A stretch of DNA of 64,000 nucleotides from Clostridiaceae bacterium (GTDB lineage: Bacteria > Bacillota > Clostridia > Saccharofermentanales > Saccharofermentanaceae): positions 104,823 to 168,822 of the forward strand of contig JAAYFK010000011.1 of the NCBI GenBank assembly GCA_012728275.1. The letters are read 5' to 3'. The position numbers and the translations under genes were made by a program. The number at the start of each line of letters is the position of its first letter. The stretch's first letter is position 1. The notes beneath the pieces were generated by a model. That model made no database searches. It saw only the letters and a list, made by a program, of their open reading frames with translations, and was not told where the DNA came from. Of the stretch, positions 17,556-26,448 are shown in pieces.

Positions 17556-19615
17556 TGAAGGAAGTTGTTTCGAAAAGAATCAAGACTGTCATTATTCTAT
17601 CTGTGACTGTAGTACTTATTGTCCTATGCGTTTTTTATGGTTTTTTACCTAAGAAGTACGACTTAAGTGTAGGGTCAGTATCCATTGACAATATTTATGC
17701 TTCAAGAAGCTTTGTTGATAACTATCAAACTGAGTATGATGCTACTGTTGCAAGAAACTCTGTAGATGCCATATTTGTACGTTCTGATGATTTATCTGAT
17801 GAGAACAATTCGAAGATCGCTTCGTTTTTTGATGATGTACGTGACTCAAGAAATGCAATGGTGGACGAATTTGGATTTGCAGTTGAGAACACGGATCCCA
17901 TTATTGATAGCCTTGTTAATCTTGCAACGACGAAATACAATGTCAGTCTTAGAAGAACTCAAGCTATTACTTTATTAAGTATGCCTTCTTCAACATTCCT
18001 ATATATGGAGGACGAAGTTCAGGCAATTGTTGAAGTGATAATGCTTGAGATGCAAACTCCTTATACTATGCCTGATGCTATAGATAATGCGTTCTTAGTC
18101 GTATCTGATGACTTTGAATCTTATCCAGATTATAGAGAATTTGCTGAAGACATTATAGAGATGCTAGTTATCCCTAACTCTGTTTATGATTCAGAGGCTA
18201 CAATAGAAGCTGCAGATAACGCTTACATCAATTCTATGAATAATCCTCTAGTTATTGAAAGAGGAACTAGAATAATTGGAGAAGGACAAATTGTTGATGA
18301 GCATTCATTTCGTTTACTTGTCGATTTGGAATTAGTAAGGTCCGATTCATTTGATTACTTTATTCTAGCTAGAGTAGTATCATATGTTGCTGTAATTATT
18401 GGTATGCTTGCTTTCTACATTCATTTCTCATCTAAGAAGTTCCTTGCTAATTTGAGACTTACTATAGCTTTTTCGATAGCCTTTATTCTTCCTATATTTG
18501 CTTCAATATATGTTTCGAATCTGTCCGTTCTAGCAGTTTTTGTTCTGTTTTTTACGGTTCTATTTTCCACATATTATGGTGTAAGCGCAGGTATTGTATT
18601 CTCTTTAGCAAATCTCTTGTTACTATGGCCAGTTTATAATTTCAATGCGGAAGTTCTTTTGATTAACTCAGTAGCGATATTTGTATGTGCGGCTCTATCG
18701 TCTAACAGTGGAAAGAAAAGTAACAGTGCTGCGGTTATATTGATAACAGGTGCTAGTGTCGCTGTATGCTCCCTTGCTTACAACTTCTTAGTTAGTACCG
18801 CTACACATGACTACATTAATTCTATTGTATGGCCTTTCCTAGCGGCAATCATCTCAGTTGTATCCGCAATAGGCTTAATGCCAATATTCGAACTAATTTC
18901 CGATGCAGTATCTCCTGTTCGATTAATTGAGCTTTCTCAGCCCGGACACCCACTACTGAAGCGATTATTCTTAGAGGCTCCAGGTACTTCTCAACACTCA
19001 ATCATGGTGTCTAATCTAGCTGATACTGCTGCTGAAGCAGTTGGAGCTGATGCTTTGCTTTGTAAGGTTTCGGCTTACTATCACGATGTGGGTAAACTTA
19101 AGAATCCTTATTATTTTACTGAGAACATTACCGACGAGAATCCACATGATAAGCTTCCTATAGCCGAGAGTGTACGTATCATCACTTCTCATGTCCCAGA
19201 AGGCGTTAAGCTTGCTCGAAAATATGGAATTCCAACTCCTATTCTTGACATAATAATTGAACATCATGGAACTACAGCTCCGATGTATTTTTTCCATAAA
19301 GCTAAAGAACAAGCAATTAAGGATGGCACGCCTGAACCTATATTAGATGATTTTAAGTATCCAGGAAGAATTCCTCAATCGAAGGAGTCAGCTATTGTTA
19401 TGCTAGCTGATACTTGCGAGGCAGCGGTTAAGTCGCTCAACACTACGAACCTTGATGAAGTTGAGGCTATGATTAGAAAAGTAGTAAAGCACAAGGTTGA
19501 ATTAGACCAATTAGTAAAAACAGATTTGTCTTTTGGTGATATCGAATTAATCATTCTAGCATTTAGACAAGTTTACTATGGCCTTTACCATGAAAGGATT
19601 AAGTACCCAGAATGA
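17555..19615 (+). CDS. pgpH: 7TM-HD family cyclic-di-AMP phosphodiesterase-like protein (PgpH/YqfF)
   Basis: 686-residue integral membrane HD-domain phosphohydrolase. One N-terminal helix, a large extracellular 7TMR-HDED domain (~res. 35-270), seven transmembrane helices (~275-480) and a cytoplasmic HD domain with HSIMVSNLADTAAEA, YYHDVGKLKNP and IIEHHGTT. Listeria PgpH degrades c-di-AMP. GTG 17555 is preferred because AAGGAAAG lies about 7 bp upstream and the codon overlaps the phoH stop; an upstream in-frame ATG at 17534 lacks an RBS. It overlaps the ybeY-era fusion by 4 bp (ATGA). Confidence 0.93.
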   Translation: MKEVVSKRIKTVIILSVTVVLIVLCVFYGFLPKKYDLSVGSVSIDNIYASRSFVDNYQTEYDATVARNSVDAIFVRSDDLSDENNSKIASFFDDVRDSRNAMVDEFGFAVENTDPIIDSLVNLATTKYNVSLRRTQAITLLSMPSSTFLYMEDEVQAIVEVIMLEMQTPYTMPDAIDNAFLVVSDDFESYPDYREFAEDIIEMLVIPNSVYDSEATIEAADNAYINSMNNPLVIERGTRIIGEGQIVDEHSFRLLVDLELVRSDSFDYFILARVVSYVAVIIGMLAFYIHFSSKKFLANLRLTIAFSIAFILPIFASIYVSNLSVLAVFVLFFTVLFSTYYGVSAGIVFSLANLLLLWPVYNFNAEVLLINSVAIFVCAALSSNSGKKSNSAAVILITGASVAVCSLAYNFLVSTATHDYINSIVWPFLAAIISVVSAIGLMPIFELISDAVSPVRLIELSQPGHPLLKRLFLEAPGTSQHSIMVSNLADTAAEAVGADALLCKVSAYYHDVGKLKNPYYFTENITDENPHDKLPIAESVRIITSHVPEGVKLARKYGIPTPILDIIIEHHGTTAPMYFFHKAKEQAIKDGTPEPILDDFKYPGRIPQSKESAIVMLADTCEAAVKSLNTTNLDEVEAMIRKVVKHKVELDQLVKTDLSFGDIELIILAFRQVYYGLYHERIKYPE

Positions 19616-21153
19616 GAATTGTTTATGAGAATAATCAGAAGAAGTTCGGAAATGACTTATTGGATACTATTAAAGATTACGCGTCGCAGCTTTGTAAGTA
19701 TTTTGTAACTGAAGACTTTATTGATAGCAAGTTGTTACCTTACTTAGAGTCCTCCTATTTTTGCATATCCTTTGTAAGTCAGAATAAGATACGTTCCCAT
19801 AATTCCTCTACTAGAGGCGTAGATAAGGTTACGGATGTTCTTTCTTTTCCTATGTTAGATATGAAGAATGGTCAATTAACTAATGATATAAGCGATGTAG
19901 ATCTTGAGTTTGACGAAGATGGAAATAAGTGCTTGAATCTTGGAGATATTTTGATTTGTCTTGAAGTATGTCAAAAAAATGCATTTGAGTATGGCCATAC
20001 TTTTGAAAGAGAGACAGCTTTTCTTATAGCTCATTCAATGTTACATTTGTTCGGGTTCGATCACATTGAATCGAATGATGATAAAACCATGATTTTCTGG
20101 CAAAGAAAGCTAATGACTGATATTGGTCTTGCATTTGACGAAGAGATAGAATTTGTTAATCACAATGAAGTTGATTCAATTACTAAAGAGAAGAAAATTA
20201 AGGACATTTCTTTTCCTGCAGGAACGAAATGCGATCATTGTGGATATGTTGCGATACTTGGTAGACCTAACGTAGGTAAATCTACCTTTCTTAATTTCGT
20301 TACTGGAATGAAGCTTGCAATCGTTTCGCATAAGCCACAGACTACTAGAACTAACATTCGTTCAATATATAATACTGAGAATGCTCAAGTTGTATTTGTT
20401 GATTCTCCTGGAGTTCATAAACCAAATTCAAGGCTATCAGAAATCATGGTAGAGAACTCATTCAATAGTGCAAAGCATGCTGATATTGTGTTACTTATGG
20501 TTGATGGTAGATTTGATAAGCCTGCACATATAGAGAAGGAACTTCTTCGTTTATGTAAAGAAAATAAGAAGAAGGTAATTCTTGCGGTTAATAAGAGCGA
20601 TGACATTACTAAGGAGTCTTTACTTCCTTGTATTCTTGAGTACTCGCAATTGTTCGATTATGAAGAGATCATTCCGATAAGCGCAAAAGATGGCGACAAC
20701 ATAGATGTCTTGCTTGAGAACATCATAAAGAGACTTCCTGCTGGACCAAGGCTTTTTGATAGCGAAGAAATGACTAATCAAAACGAGCGTGAGATATCAA
20801 GCGAATTAATAAGAGAGCAGATACTTCATTATACAAACCAAGAGATTCCTCACGGCGTAAGCGTTTCAATTACGAAGTTTGATGAGAAGACTAGTGAGGG
20901 AGCAACTAGCGAGTATGATCGTGACTTAATCGTAATTAGTGCCGATATTATTTGTGAGAGAAAGTCGCATAAGGGAATCATTCTAGGTAAAGATGGACAA
21001 ATGATTAAGCGTATTGGTACGAAAGCGCGACAGAGTATCGAGCGACTATGTGGATGCAAGGTGTATTTGGACCTTTTCGTGAAGGTTCGCGAAGATTGGC
21101 GCAACGATAATTCATTGCTTAAGCAGTTTGGATACTTTGTAGAGGAAGACTAG
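19612..21153 (+). CDS. ybeY-era: Fused YbeY endoribonuclease - Era GTPase
   Basis: A single 513-residue frame. Residues ~1-175 are the YbeY metalloendoribonuclease, which matures 16S rRNA; zinc ligands are in HSMLHLFGFDH (H141, H145, H151), with DVLSFP upstream. Residues ~209-513 are Era, a GTPase that binds the 16S 3' end: G1 GRPNVGKS (217-224), G3 DSPGVHKP, G4 NKSD, and a C-terminal KH domain with ILGKDGQMIKRIGTKAR. A charged linker of ~30 residues joins them. No in-frame Met, GTG or TTG with an RBS lies near the junction, so Era must be made as a fusion. The genes usually found between ybeY and era (dgkA, cdd) are absent. ATGA overlap with yqfF. Confidence 0.93.
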   Translation: MRIVYENNQKKFGNDLLDTIKDYASQLCKYFVTEDFIDSKLLPYLESSYFCISFVSQNKIRSHNSSTRGVDKVTDVLSFPMLDMKNGQLTNDISDVDLEFDEDGNKCLNLGDILICLEVCQKNAFEYGHTFERETAFLIAHSMLHLFGFDHIESNDDKTMIFWQRKLMTDIGLAFDEEIEFVNHNEVDSITKEKKIKDISFPAGTKCDHCGYVAILGRPNVGKSTFLNFVTGMKLAIVSHKPQTTRTNIRSIYNTENAQVVFVDSPGVHKPNSRLSEIMVENSFNSAKHADIVLLMVDGRFDKPAHIEKELLRLCKENKKKVILAVNKSDDITKESLLPCILEYSQLFDYEEIIPISAKDGDNIDVLLENIIKRLPAGPRLFDSEEMTNQNEREISSELIREQILHYTNQEIPHGVSVSITKFDEKTSEGATSEYDRDLIVISADIICERKSHKGIILGKDGQMIKRIGTKARQSIERLCGCKVYLDLFVKVREDWRNDNSLLKQFGYFVEED

Positions 21154-21154
21154 T

Positions 21155-21949
21155 ATGGCCTCACAAGCTTCTAATTTACGTGGAATAGTAATCGCATCTC
21201 GTGATTATGGCGATAAGGATAAGCTTGTTGATTTCTTGTCATCAAATCTTGGACTGATTAGCGTTTGTGTTAAAGGCGCGTTATCAAGAAACAGTAAATT
21301 CTCTGGATTTACTATTCCTTTTTCTACATGTGATATTACTGTTAAAAAGACTGGTAACTTCTACTATCTCTCGGACTACAGCATACTAGAAGGCAATAGT
21401 GAGATAATCAACTCTCTTGAAGCAATGATTGTTGCTTCGCACATTTCTTCTGTTATTCAACGATTTGTTTTTCAATCCGAGAACTCGAGGGAAGTATATG
21501 AGCTTGCCGCCTATGCGTATTTCACCTTAGCGAGAAACACCAACAAGTATCTACTAATATACTCCATCTTTAATTGGAGATTTCTGGCTATTCTAGGACA
21601 AACAATCGAGTATAAATCATGTTCAGTATGTGATGAAGATATCATTGATGACGATAGCAGTATCTACTTGTCGATTCTAGAAGGTAGAAGTATATGCGAG
21701 TCATGTTTTTCGAAAACAACAAATAAATCTTCTTATGTTAAGGTAAGTTTTTCAATAGTAAAGAGTTTGAACTTTATCGCGTACGGAAATCTAAGTAAAG
21801 TCTTTGCGCTTAGCTCAAATCAGAGTGCAAGTGAGATTCTTGCCTTTTTCACTACAAAGTATCTTGAAAGGCAGCTTGAGATTGATATAGAAGTATTGGT
21901 CGAACTTAATAAACTCAATTTGTATTCCAGTGCTCAGGATACAAACTGA
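21155..21949 (+). CDS. recO: DNA repair protein RecO
   Basis: Recombination mediator that helps load RecA in the RecFOR pathway. 264 residues: N-terminal OB fold (LRGIVIASRDYGDKDKLV … LGLISVCVKGALS), helical middle, and a zinc-ribbon-like pair of cysteine motifs (CSVCDED ~res. 158 and CESC ~183). It follows era by 1 bp, as in many Bacillota, with RBS GAGGAAG. Its 3' end overlaps the convergent helicase gene by 35 bp. Confidence 0.92.
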   Translation: MASQASNLRGIVIASRDYGDKDKLVDFLSSNLGLISVCVKGALSRNSKFSGFTIPFSTCDITVKKTGNFYYLSDYSILEGNSEIINSLEAMIVASHISSVIQRFVFQSENSREVYELAAYAYFTLARNTNKYLLIYSIFNWRFLAILGQTIEYKSCSVCDEDIIDDDSSIYLSILEGRSICESCFSKTTNKSSYVKVSFSIVKSLNFIAYGNLSKVFALSSNQSASEILAFFTTKYLERQLEIDIEVLVELNKLNLYSSAQDTN

Positions 21950-24314
21950 TATATTCTGGTTTCTCCAATCGATCGTCAATTAATAGGGCAAAACCTGTAT
22001 CATTCTCGGTTCTGATTACTCTTCCTACGGCTTGCAATACTTTCTCCCATCCTGGATATCTATAAGCAAAAGAGAATCCATCTCCAAACTTCTCTGAATA
22101 GTAATTGGATAATAACTGTCGCTCAGGTGTAATCTTTGGTATTCCGACTCCCACTATTATGACCCCAGATAGCTTTTCTCCGACCAGGTCAATTCCTTCG
22201 CCAAACATTCCACCCAAGACCGCGGTGCCTATTAGAAGCCCATCTGAAGGCTTCTGGAAGGCCTGTAGATACTTAGCCTTCTCTTGAATGGTCATATTCG
22301 TCTTTTGCCTAATAAGTGAAATCGATACTTCATCGATGTCGAGAGATTCATTAAGTAGATTTACTATCTTGTTCTCATACTCGAATGAAGAGAAGTATAT
22401 GATGTAGTTTCCTTTTCGGTTCTCAAGTTCATCATATATTCTGTCAGCAACTGTTTGCGCTGTTATTGCTCTATCTTTATATACGGTGCTTATTGAGGAA
22501 TCGATTATGACATCAAGGTTCTCGCGAGGAAATGGGTAGGGTAAATTCAATGAACGACAATAATCAGCGTTTTTTCCAACAAGTACGCACTTATAGTACT
22601 CATAAGGGGAAAGAGTAGCCGAGAAGAATACAACCCCCATCTGATTCTCAATAAGAGAATTGAGCTTAGAAGATGAATCCAAGCATGTTAAAGAAATGAT
22701 TATCTCATCCTCCTTCTTCGAGAATGAAGAAATATATGAGTCATCGAAGTACTGCTCCAGAACAGTCAGAAAGAATCTTGTCTCGAAAAAGAACTCTAAA
22801 GCCACTTCGCGCATCTTTCCGTCTGGCATAGAATCAAGTACAGGGGAAAGAAAGCGACATGCCTTCCACAGAATTCCATACAAATTCTTTGGAGTCTGCC
22901 TTGTACCTTCCCAAAGGTCCGACTTTAATACCTTTTTTTCATCAACACCCTCTGTCGAGAAAAAAGCAGATTGGTTAGCAAGTAAGCATCTTTGCGCGAC
23001 CGTGAAGTATTGACGGGCCTGCATTAAATACTTGTTTATCGTTTTATCTACATCTTTGAACTCACTTAAAACATTGTCTAATAGTTTAGTCGAGAATGAA
23101 GCACTATACATGCTTCTAGCTCTGTCGACAAGATTGTGTGCCTCGTCCACAAGAATTGCATTCTCGTTAATACTGTCCTCAAAACAGCGACATAGACTTA
23201 CACGAGGATCGAATGCATGATTGTAGTCTCCAATGACTACTTGGCTATAATTCAATGCATCCAATGATAGCTCGTGCGGACATATCTTATGTTTCATTGC
23301 TATCCTTGCAATTAGATCCGGAGTGATGTCATCATTCATCAGAACTTCATCTAGAGCTGGTTTAAGTCTAGAATAGTAACCCTTTGAAAACTCACAGTAT
23401 TTAGCGTCGCATTTTTTAAGAAGTGGACACATCTTCTGTTTAGACTCAAGAAGAATCGAGCGAATAATAAGACCCTTGCTTCGCATATCATTTATTGCTT
23501 TGTGTGCTACTATTCTTGTTGCAGTTTTAGCTGTTAAATAGAATACCTTTGAGTATGAATGCTTCAATAGTCCTTTGATTGCAGGATATAGGGTGGATAT
23601 AGTCTTTCCAGTTCCAGTTGGAGCCTCAACAAATAAGGCCTCTTTGCAAGTTAGCGAACGTAAAACATGCTTCATGAACTCTTTTTGCCCTGGTCTTACT
23701 ACATCATACGGAAACATGGTTTCTTTAATTGACTTTAGACTTGTTTTCTCATAATTGAATAACTTCAAAGCGAATGAGATGTAACTATCACAAATGCTCG
23801 AAAAAAACACTTCAGCTTCATCGCGAGTCATTAACAAGTCATTCTCGTAGTATTCAAGAGTAACCGTTGAAACATATCTTAGACTCATCTTAATTGAGTC
23901 AATGTTATCGTTCAGGAGAAGGTACATCGCACCATAAAGCTTAAGCTGCGACAAATGCTCATCTCTTACAAGCTTCTCAAAGCTATTTTTCGAACTATTA
24001 AATGATTTAATCTCAATTATACGTAAAGATCCATCAATCTTGCTCTTTAGCAGTACGTCAGCACGCCCAGAAACATTTAAAATAATGCCATTTCCAGGAT
24101 AATCAATCTTGAAATAATACTCGCTCGAAAAATCATCACCATACTCAGAAGATAAGTCCTTAAAAATCTTCGTATGCAGTCTAGTTCCTTCAATAGCACT
24201 AACAGATCCAAAAGACAATGACGACAAGTCTCCAGACCTCGAATAGTACTCAGCTAGCGATGTTACTGATATATTGATACGATTTATATTCATATTAATA
24301 TTATAACTTAACAT
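21915..24314 (-). CDS. PD-(D/E)XK nuclease - Rad3/DinG-type helicase
   Basis: 799 residues. N-terminal ~190 residues are a RecB/Cas4-like PD-(D/E)XK fold: GRADVL (Asp86), IIEIKS (Glu101, Lys103) and HLSQLKLYG (Gln123). Residues ~200-799 are a superfamily 2 XPD-type helicase: Walker A APTGTGKT, four cysteines of a likely [4Fe-4S] domain (CPLLKKCDAKYC … CPHELS), DEAH box LVDEAHNL, and C-terminal motifs V/VI (GEGIDLVGE, QAVGRVIRT). Likely a 5'-3' DNA helicase for repair or flap processing; substrate unknown. No RBS is obvious before ATG 24314 or an alternative at 24293. It converges on recO with a 35-bp overlap. Confidence 0.88.
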   Translation of the reverse strand: MLSYNINMNINRINISVTSLAEYYSRSGDLSSLSFGSVSAIEGTRLHTKIFKDLSSEYGDDFSSEYYFKIDYPGNGIILNVSGRADVLLKSKIDGSLRIIEIKSFNSSKNSFEKLVRDEHLSQLKLYGAMYLLLNDNIDSIKMSLRYVSTVTLEYYENDLLMTRDEAEVFFSSICDSYISFALKLFNYEKTSLKSIKETMFPYDVVRPGQKEFMKHVLRSLTCKEALFVEAPTGTGKTISTLYPAIKGLLKHSYSKVFYLTAKTATRIVAHKAINDMRSKGLIIRSILLESKQKMCPLLKKCDAKYCEFSKGYYSRLKPALDEVLMNDDITPDLIARIAMKHKICPHELSLDALNYSQVVIGDYNHAFDPRVSLCRCFEDSINENAILVDEAHNLVDRARSMYSASFSTKLLDNVLSEFKDVDKTINKYLMQARQYFTVAQRCLLANQSAFFSTEGVDEKKVLKSDLWEGTRQTPKNLYGILWKACRFLSPVLDSMPDGKMREVALEFFFETRFFLTVLEQYFDDSYISSFSKKEDEIIISLTCLDSSSKLNSLIENQMGVVFFSATLSPYEYYKCVLVGKNADYCRSLNLPYPFPRENLDVIIDSSISTVYKDRAITAQTVADRIYDELENRKGNYIIYFSSFEYENKIVNLLNESLDIDEVSISLIRQKTNMTIQEKAKYLQAFQKPSDGLLIGTAVLGGMFGEGIDLVGEKLSGVIIVGVGIPKITPERQLLSNYYSEKFGDGFSFAYRYPGWEKVLQAVGRVIRTENDTGFALLIDDRLEKPEYISLYPEHWNTN

Positions 24315-24355
24315 TGAATAAATGATATTGATATTGTATTATCAAATACGCAATT

Positions 24356-24441
24356 GCGGACATGGCGAAATGGCAGACGCGCTAGCTTCAGGTGCTAGTA
24401 ATCGAAAGGTTGTGCAGGTTCAAGTCCTGTTGTCCGCACCA
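24356..24441 (+). tRNA. tRNA-Leu (anticodon CAG)
   Basis: Cloverleaf read directly: acceptor GCGGACA / TGTCCGC, discriminator A, encoded CCA (24439-24441). The anticodon stem CTAGC/GCTAG encloses TTCAGGT, anticodon CAG (reads CUG). There is a long variable arm (AATCGAAAGGTT) and T arm CAGGTTCAAGTCCTG. The long variable arm and the loop fit class II tRNA-Leu. The CCA is encoded. Confidence 0.96.
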
Positions 24442-24474
24442 AATATTTCCTTTTGATTTTCATAATTCGATACA

Positions 24475-24503
24475 TTGCATGCTAATGGCAGCAGTGCTAT
24501 AAT
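24475..24503 (+). promoter_or_regulatory. Promoter of the NifU-like/GGGtGRT operon
   Basis: TTGCAT (24475-24480), 17-bp spacer and TATAAT (24498-24503) preceded by TGC, i.e. an extended -10. It lies 130 bp before the first gene. Two further TATAAT boxes occur at 24554-24559 and 24611-24616; the last has TTGGCA 16 bp upstream (24589-24594) but would start transcription at the ribosome binding site. Confidence 0.6.
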
Positions 24504-24589
24504 TTCGCGAAAAAAGAAAATAAACCGTAGGTATTATTCGCTATATTTTCGTATATAATGAAATAGCTTATGGAATACTTTCAAGCAGT

Positions 24590-24605
24590 TGGCATTTACT
24601 TGCCA
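24590..24605. promoter_or_regulatory. Inverted repeat before the NifU-like gene
   Basis: TGGCA-N6-TGCCA, perfect 5-bp arms, lying between the third TATAAT box and its -35-like TTGGCA and 30 bp before the start codon. It is placed as an operator would be; no regulator is known to me for this site. Confidence 0.3.
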
Positions 24606-24634
24606 CAAGCTATAATTTTGCAAGGAGTGAAAAC

Positions 24635-25327
24635 ATGATCTATTCAAAAGAAGTAGAAAACATGTGCCCAATTACTAAGGGCGCTTATCACGGTCCAGCA
24701 CCAATCCCTGAAGAAGGCAAGTGGGTGCAGGCAAAAGAAATTACTGATATATCTGGTCTTACACACGGTGTAGGCTGGTGTGCACCTCAGCAGGGCGCTT
24801 GTAAGCTAACATTGAATGTTAAGGATGGAATCATTGAAGAGGCTCTTATTGAGACTCTAGGTTGTTCTGGTATGACTCATTCAGCTGCTATGGCTTCTGA
24901 GATTCTTCCTGGTAAGACATTACTTGAAGCATTAAATACAGACCTCGTTTGCGATGCTATTAACGTTGCAATGCGTGAGTTGTTCCTGCAGATCGTTTAT
25001 GGACGTACACAGACAGCTTTCTCTGAAGGTGGACTTCCTGTAGGTGCTAGCTTAGAGGATCTAGGTAAAGGTCTTCGTAGTCAAGTTGGTACAATGTTTG
25101 GTACTAAGGCTAAGGGAGCTCGTTATCTTGAGCTTACCGAGGGATACGTTAACCGAATTGCTCTTGATGAGGATAATCAGATTATTGGTTATGAGTTCAT
25201 CAGTCTTGGTAAGATGATGGATTTCATTAAGAAGGGCGAAGATGCTAACAAGGCTTTGGAGAAAGCAACAAGCTCCTATGGTCGTTTTGCAGATGCCGCT
25301 AAGTACATTGACCCACGTCAAGAATAA
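24635..25327 (+). CDS. NifU/IscU-like Fe-S scaffold protein (partner of GGGtGRT protein)
   Basis: 230 residues related to NifU_N/IscU scaffolds. It keeps WCAPQQGAC (C49, C56), VKDGIIEEALIETLGCSG (C77) and the GKTLLEAL motif, with a further Cys at 106; IscU uses three cysteines at comparable places. It is longer than IscU and has a distinct C-terminal half (ARYLELTEGYVNRIALDEDN) that resembles neither the NifU ferredoxin nor the Nfu domain. AAGGAG sits 7 bp before ATG 24635. The GGGtGRT gene starts 11 bp downstream, and the two form a unit between a tRNA and a strong terminator. There is no IscS/SufS desulfurase or other isc gene nearby, so a role in general Fe-S assembly is unproven. Confidence 0.85.
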   Translation: MIYSKEVENMCPITKGAYHGPAPIPEEGKWVQAKEITDISGLTHGVGWCAPQQGACKLTLNVKDGIIEEALIETLGCSGMTHSAAMASEILPGKTLLEALNTDLVCDAINVAMRELFLQIVYGRTQTAFSEGGLPVGASLEDLGKGLRSQVGTMFGTKAKGARYLELTEGYVNRIALDEDNQIIGYEFISLGKMMDFIKKGEDANKALEKATSSYGRFADAAKYIDPRQE

Positions 25328-25338
25328 GGAGGAGCAGA

Positions 25339-26340
25339 ATGATTACATTTGAAAGTTATGAGCGCCGCATAGATAAAATCAATGGCGTACTAGCACAGTA
25401 TGGAATTTCATCAATTGATGAGGCTAAGGAAATCTGTGACAATGCCGGAATTAACCCTTATGAGATTGTTAAGTCAATTCAGCCTATCGCATTTGAGAAT
25501 GCTGCATGGGCTTATGAGATTGGCGCTGCAATTGCAATTAAGAAGAATGCTGCTTCGGCTGCTGAGGCTGCTGAACTTATCGGAGTAGGACTTCAGAGCT
25601 TCTGTATACCTGGTTCCGTTGCTGAAGACCGCAAGGTAGGTATAGGCCATGGTAATCTTGGTGCTATGCTTCTTCGCGACGAGACTAAGTGTTTCGCTTT
25701 CTTAGCTGGTCATGAGAGCTTTGCTGCTGCTGAGGGTGCTATCGGTATTGTTAAGAATGCAAATAAGGCTCGTAAGGAACCACTACGTGTTATTCTTAAT
25801 GGTCTTGGAAAAGATGCAGCGCAAATCATTTCAAGAATTAATGGTTTCACATATGTTCAAACAAAGTTTGATTACTTTACAGGCGAGCTTACAATTGTAA
25901 AGGAAATCCCATATAGTAATGGAGAGAGAGCAGCAGTACGTTGCTTTGGTGCAGACGATGTTCGTGAGGGCGTTGCTATCATGCATCATGAGGGTGTTGA
26001 CGTATCTATCACTGGTAACTCAACAAATCCAACTCGTTTCCAGCATCCTGTTGCAGGCACTTACAAGAAGGAGTGTATGGAGCAAGGCAAGAAGTACTTC
26101 TCTGTTGCTTCTGGTGGTGGTACAGGTCGTACACTACATCCAGATAATATGGGTGCAGGTCCTGCTTCATATGGTATGACTGATACAATGGGTCGTATGC
26201 ACTCTGATGCTCAGTTTGCTGGTTCTAGTTCAGTTCCAGCTCACGTTGAGATGATGGGCTTCCTAGGAATGGGTAACAATCCTATGGTTGGTGCTACAGT
26301 AGCTGTTGCAGTTGCTGTTGCTGGTAGCTTAAGCAAGTAA
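25339..26340 (+). CDS. GGGtGRT family protein
   Basis: 333 residues, named for the literal motif GGGTGRT (~res. 254-260), followed by HPDNMGAGPASYGMTDTMGRMHSD and an Ala/Val/Gly-rich C-terminus. The family is conserved in anaerobes, but I know of no characterised function. The N-terminal half is rich in Ala and helical. I see no signal peptide; the AVAVAVAG tail is hydrophobic but short. It starts 11 bp after the NifU-like gene behind AAGGAGGAG and ends at a strong terminator, so the two are almost certainly co-expressed. Glycine-rich loops with GGGTGRT suggest nucleotide, phosphate or cluster binding, which is inference only. Confidence 0.92.
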   Translation: MITFESYERRIDKINGVLAQYGISSIDEAKEICDNAGINPYEIVKSIQPIAFENAAWAYEIGAAIAIKKNAASAAEAAELIGVGLQSFCIPGSVAEDRKVGIGHGNLGAMLLRDETKCFAFLAGHESFAAAEGAIGIVKNANKARKEPLRVILNGLGKDAAQIISRINGFTYVQTKFDYFTGELTIVKEIPYSNGERAAVRCFGADDVREGVAIMHHEGVDVSITGNSTNPTRFQHPVAGTYKKECMEQGKKYFSVASGGGTGRTLHPDNMGAGPASYGMTDTMGRMHSDAQFAGSSSVPAHVEMMGFLGMGNNPMVGATVAVAVAVAGSLSK

Positions 26341-26363
26341 TTATTATTATTTTCAAATTCTCT

Positions 26364-26400
26364 AAGAGCCTCAGATTTTCTCTGAGGCTCTTATTTTGTT
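26364..26400 (+). terminator. Rho-independent terminator of the NifU-like/GGGtGRT operon
   Basis: A perfect 12-bp stem AAGAGCCTCAGA / TCTGAGGCTCTT with a 5-nt loop (TTTTC), followed by ATTTTGTTT; it lies 24 bp after the stop codon. One of the strongest hairpins in the window. Confidence 0.93.
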
Positions 26401-26412
26401 TAAATTTTATTG

Positions 26413-26421
26413 TGATATACT
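26413..26421 (+). promoter_or_regulatory. Extended -10 promoter before the acetyltransferase operon
   Basis: TGATATACT (TG at 26413-26414, TATACT at 26416-26421), 28 bp before the ATG at 26449. The -35 region is poor, which an extended -10 can compensate for. Confidence 0.45.
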
Positions 26422-26448
26422 AAAAGAAAACTAATAAGGAGATTTGCT

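Noticed and set aside
24589..24616. TTGGCA-N16-TATAAT promoter immediately before the NifU-like gene
   Set aside because: Its start site would fall in the ribosome binding site, leaving no leader; the upstream extended -10 promoter at 24475-24503 is more plausible. The site may still be an operator.
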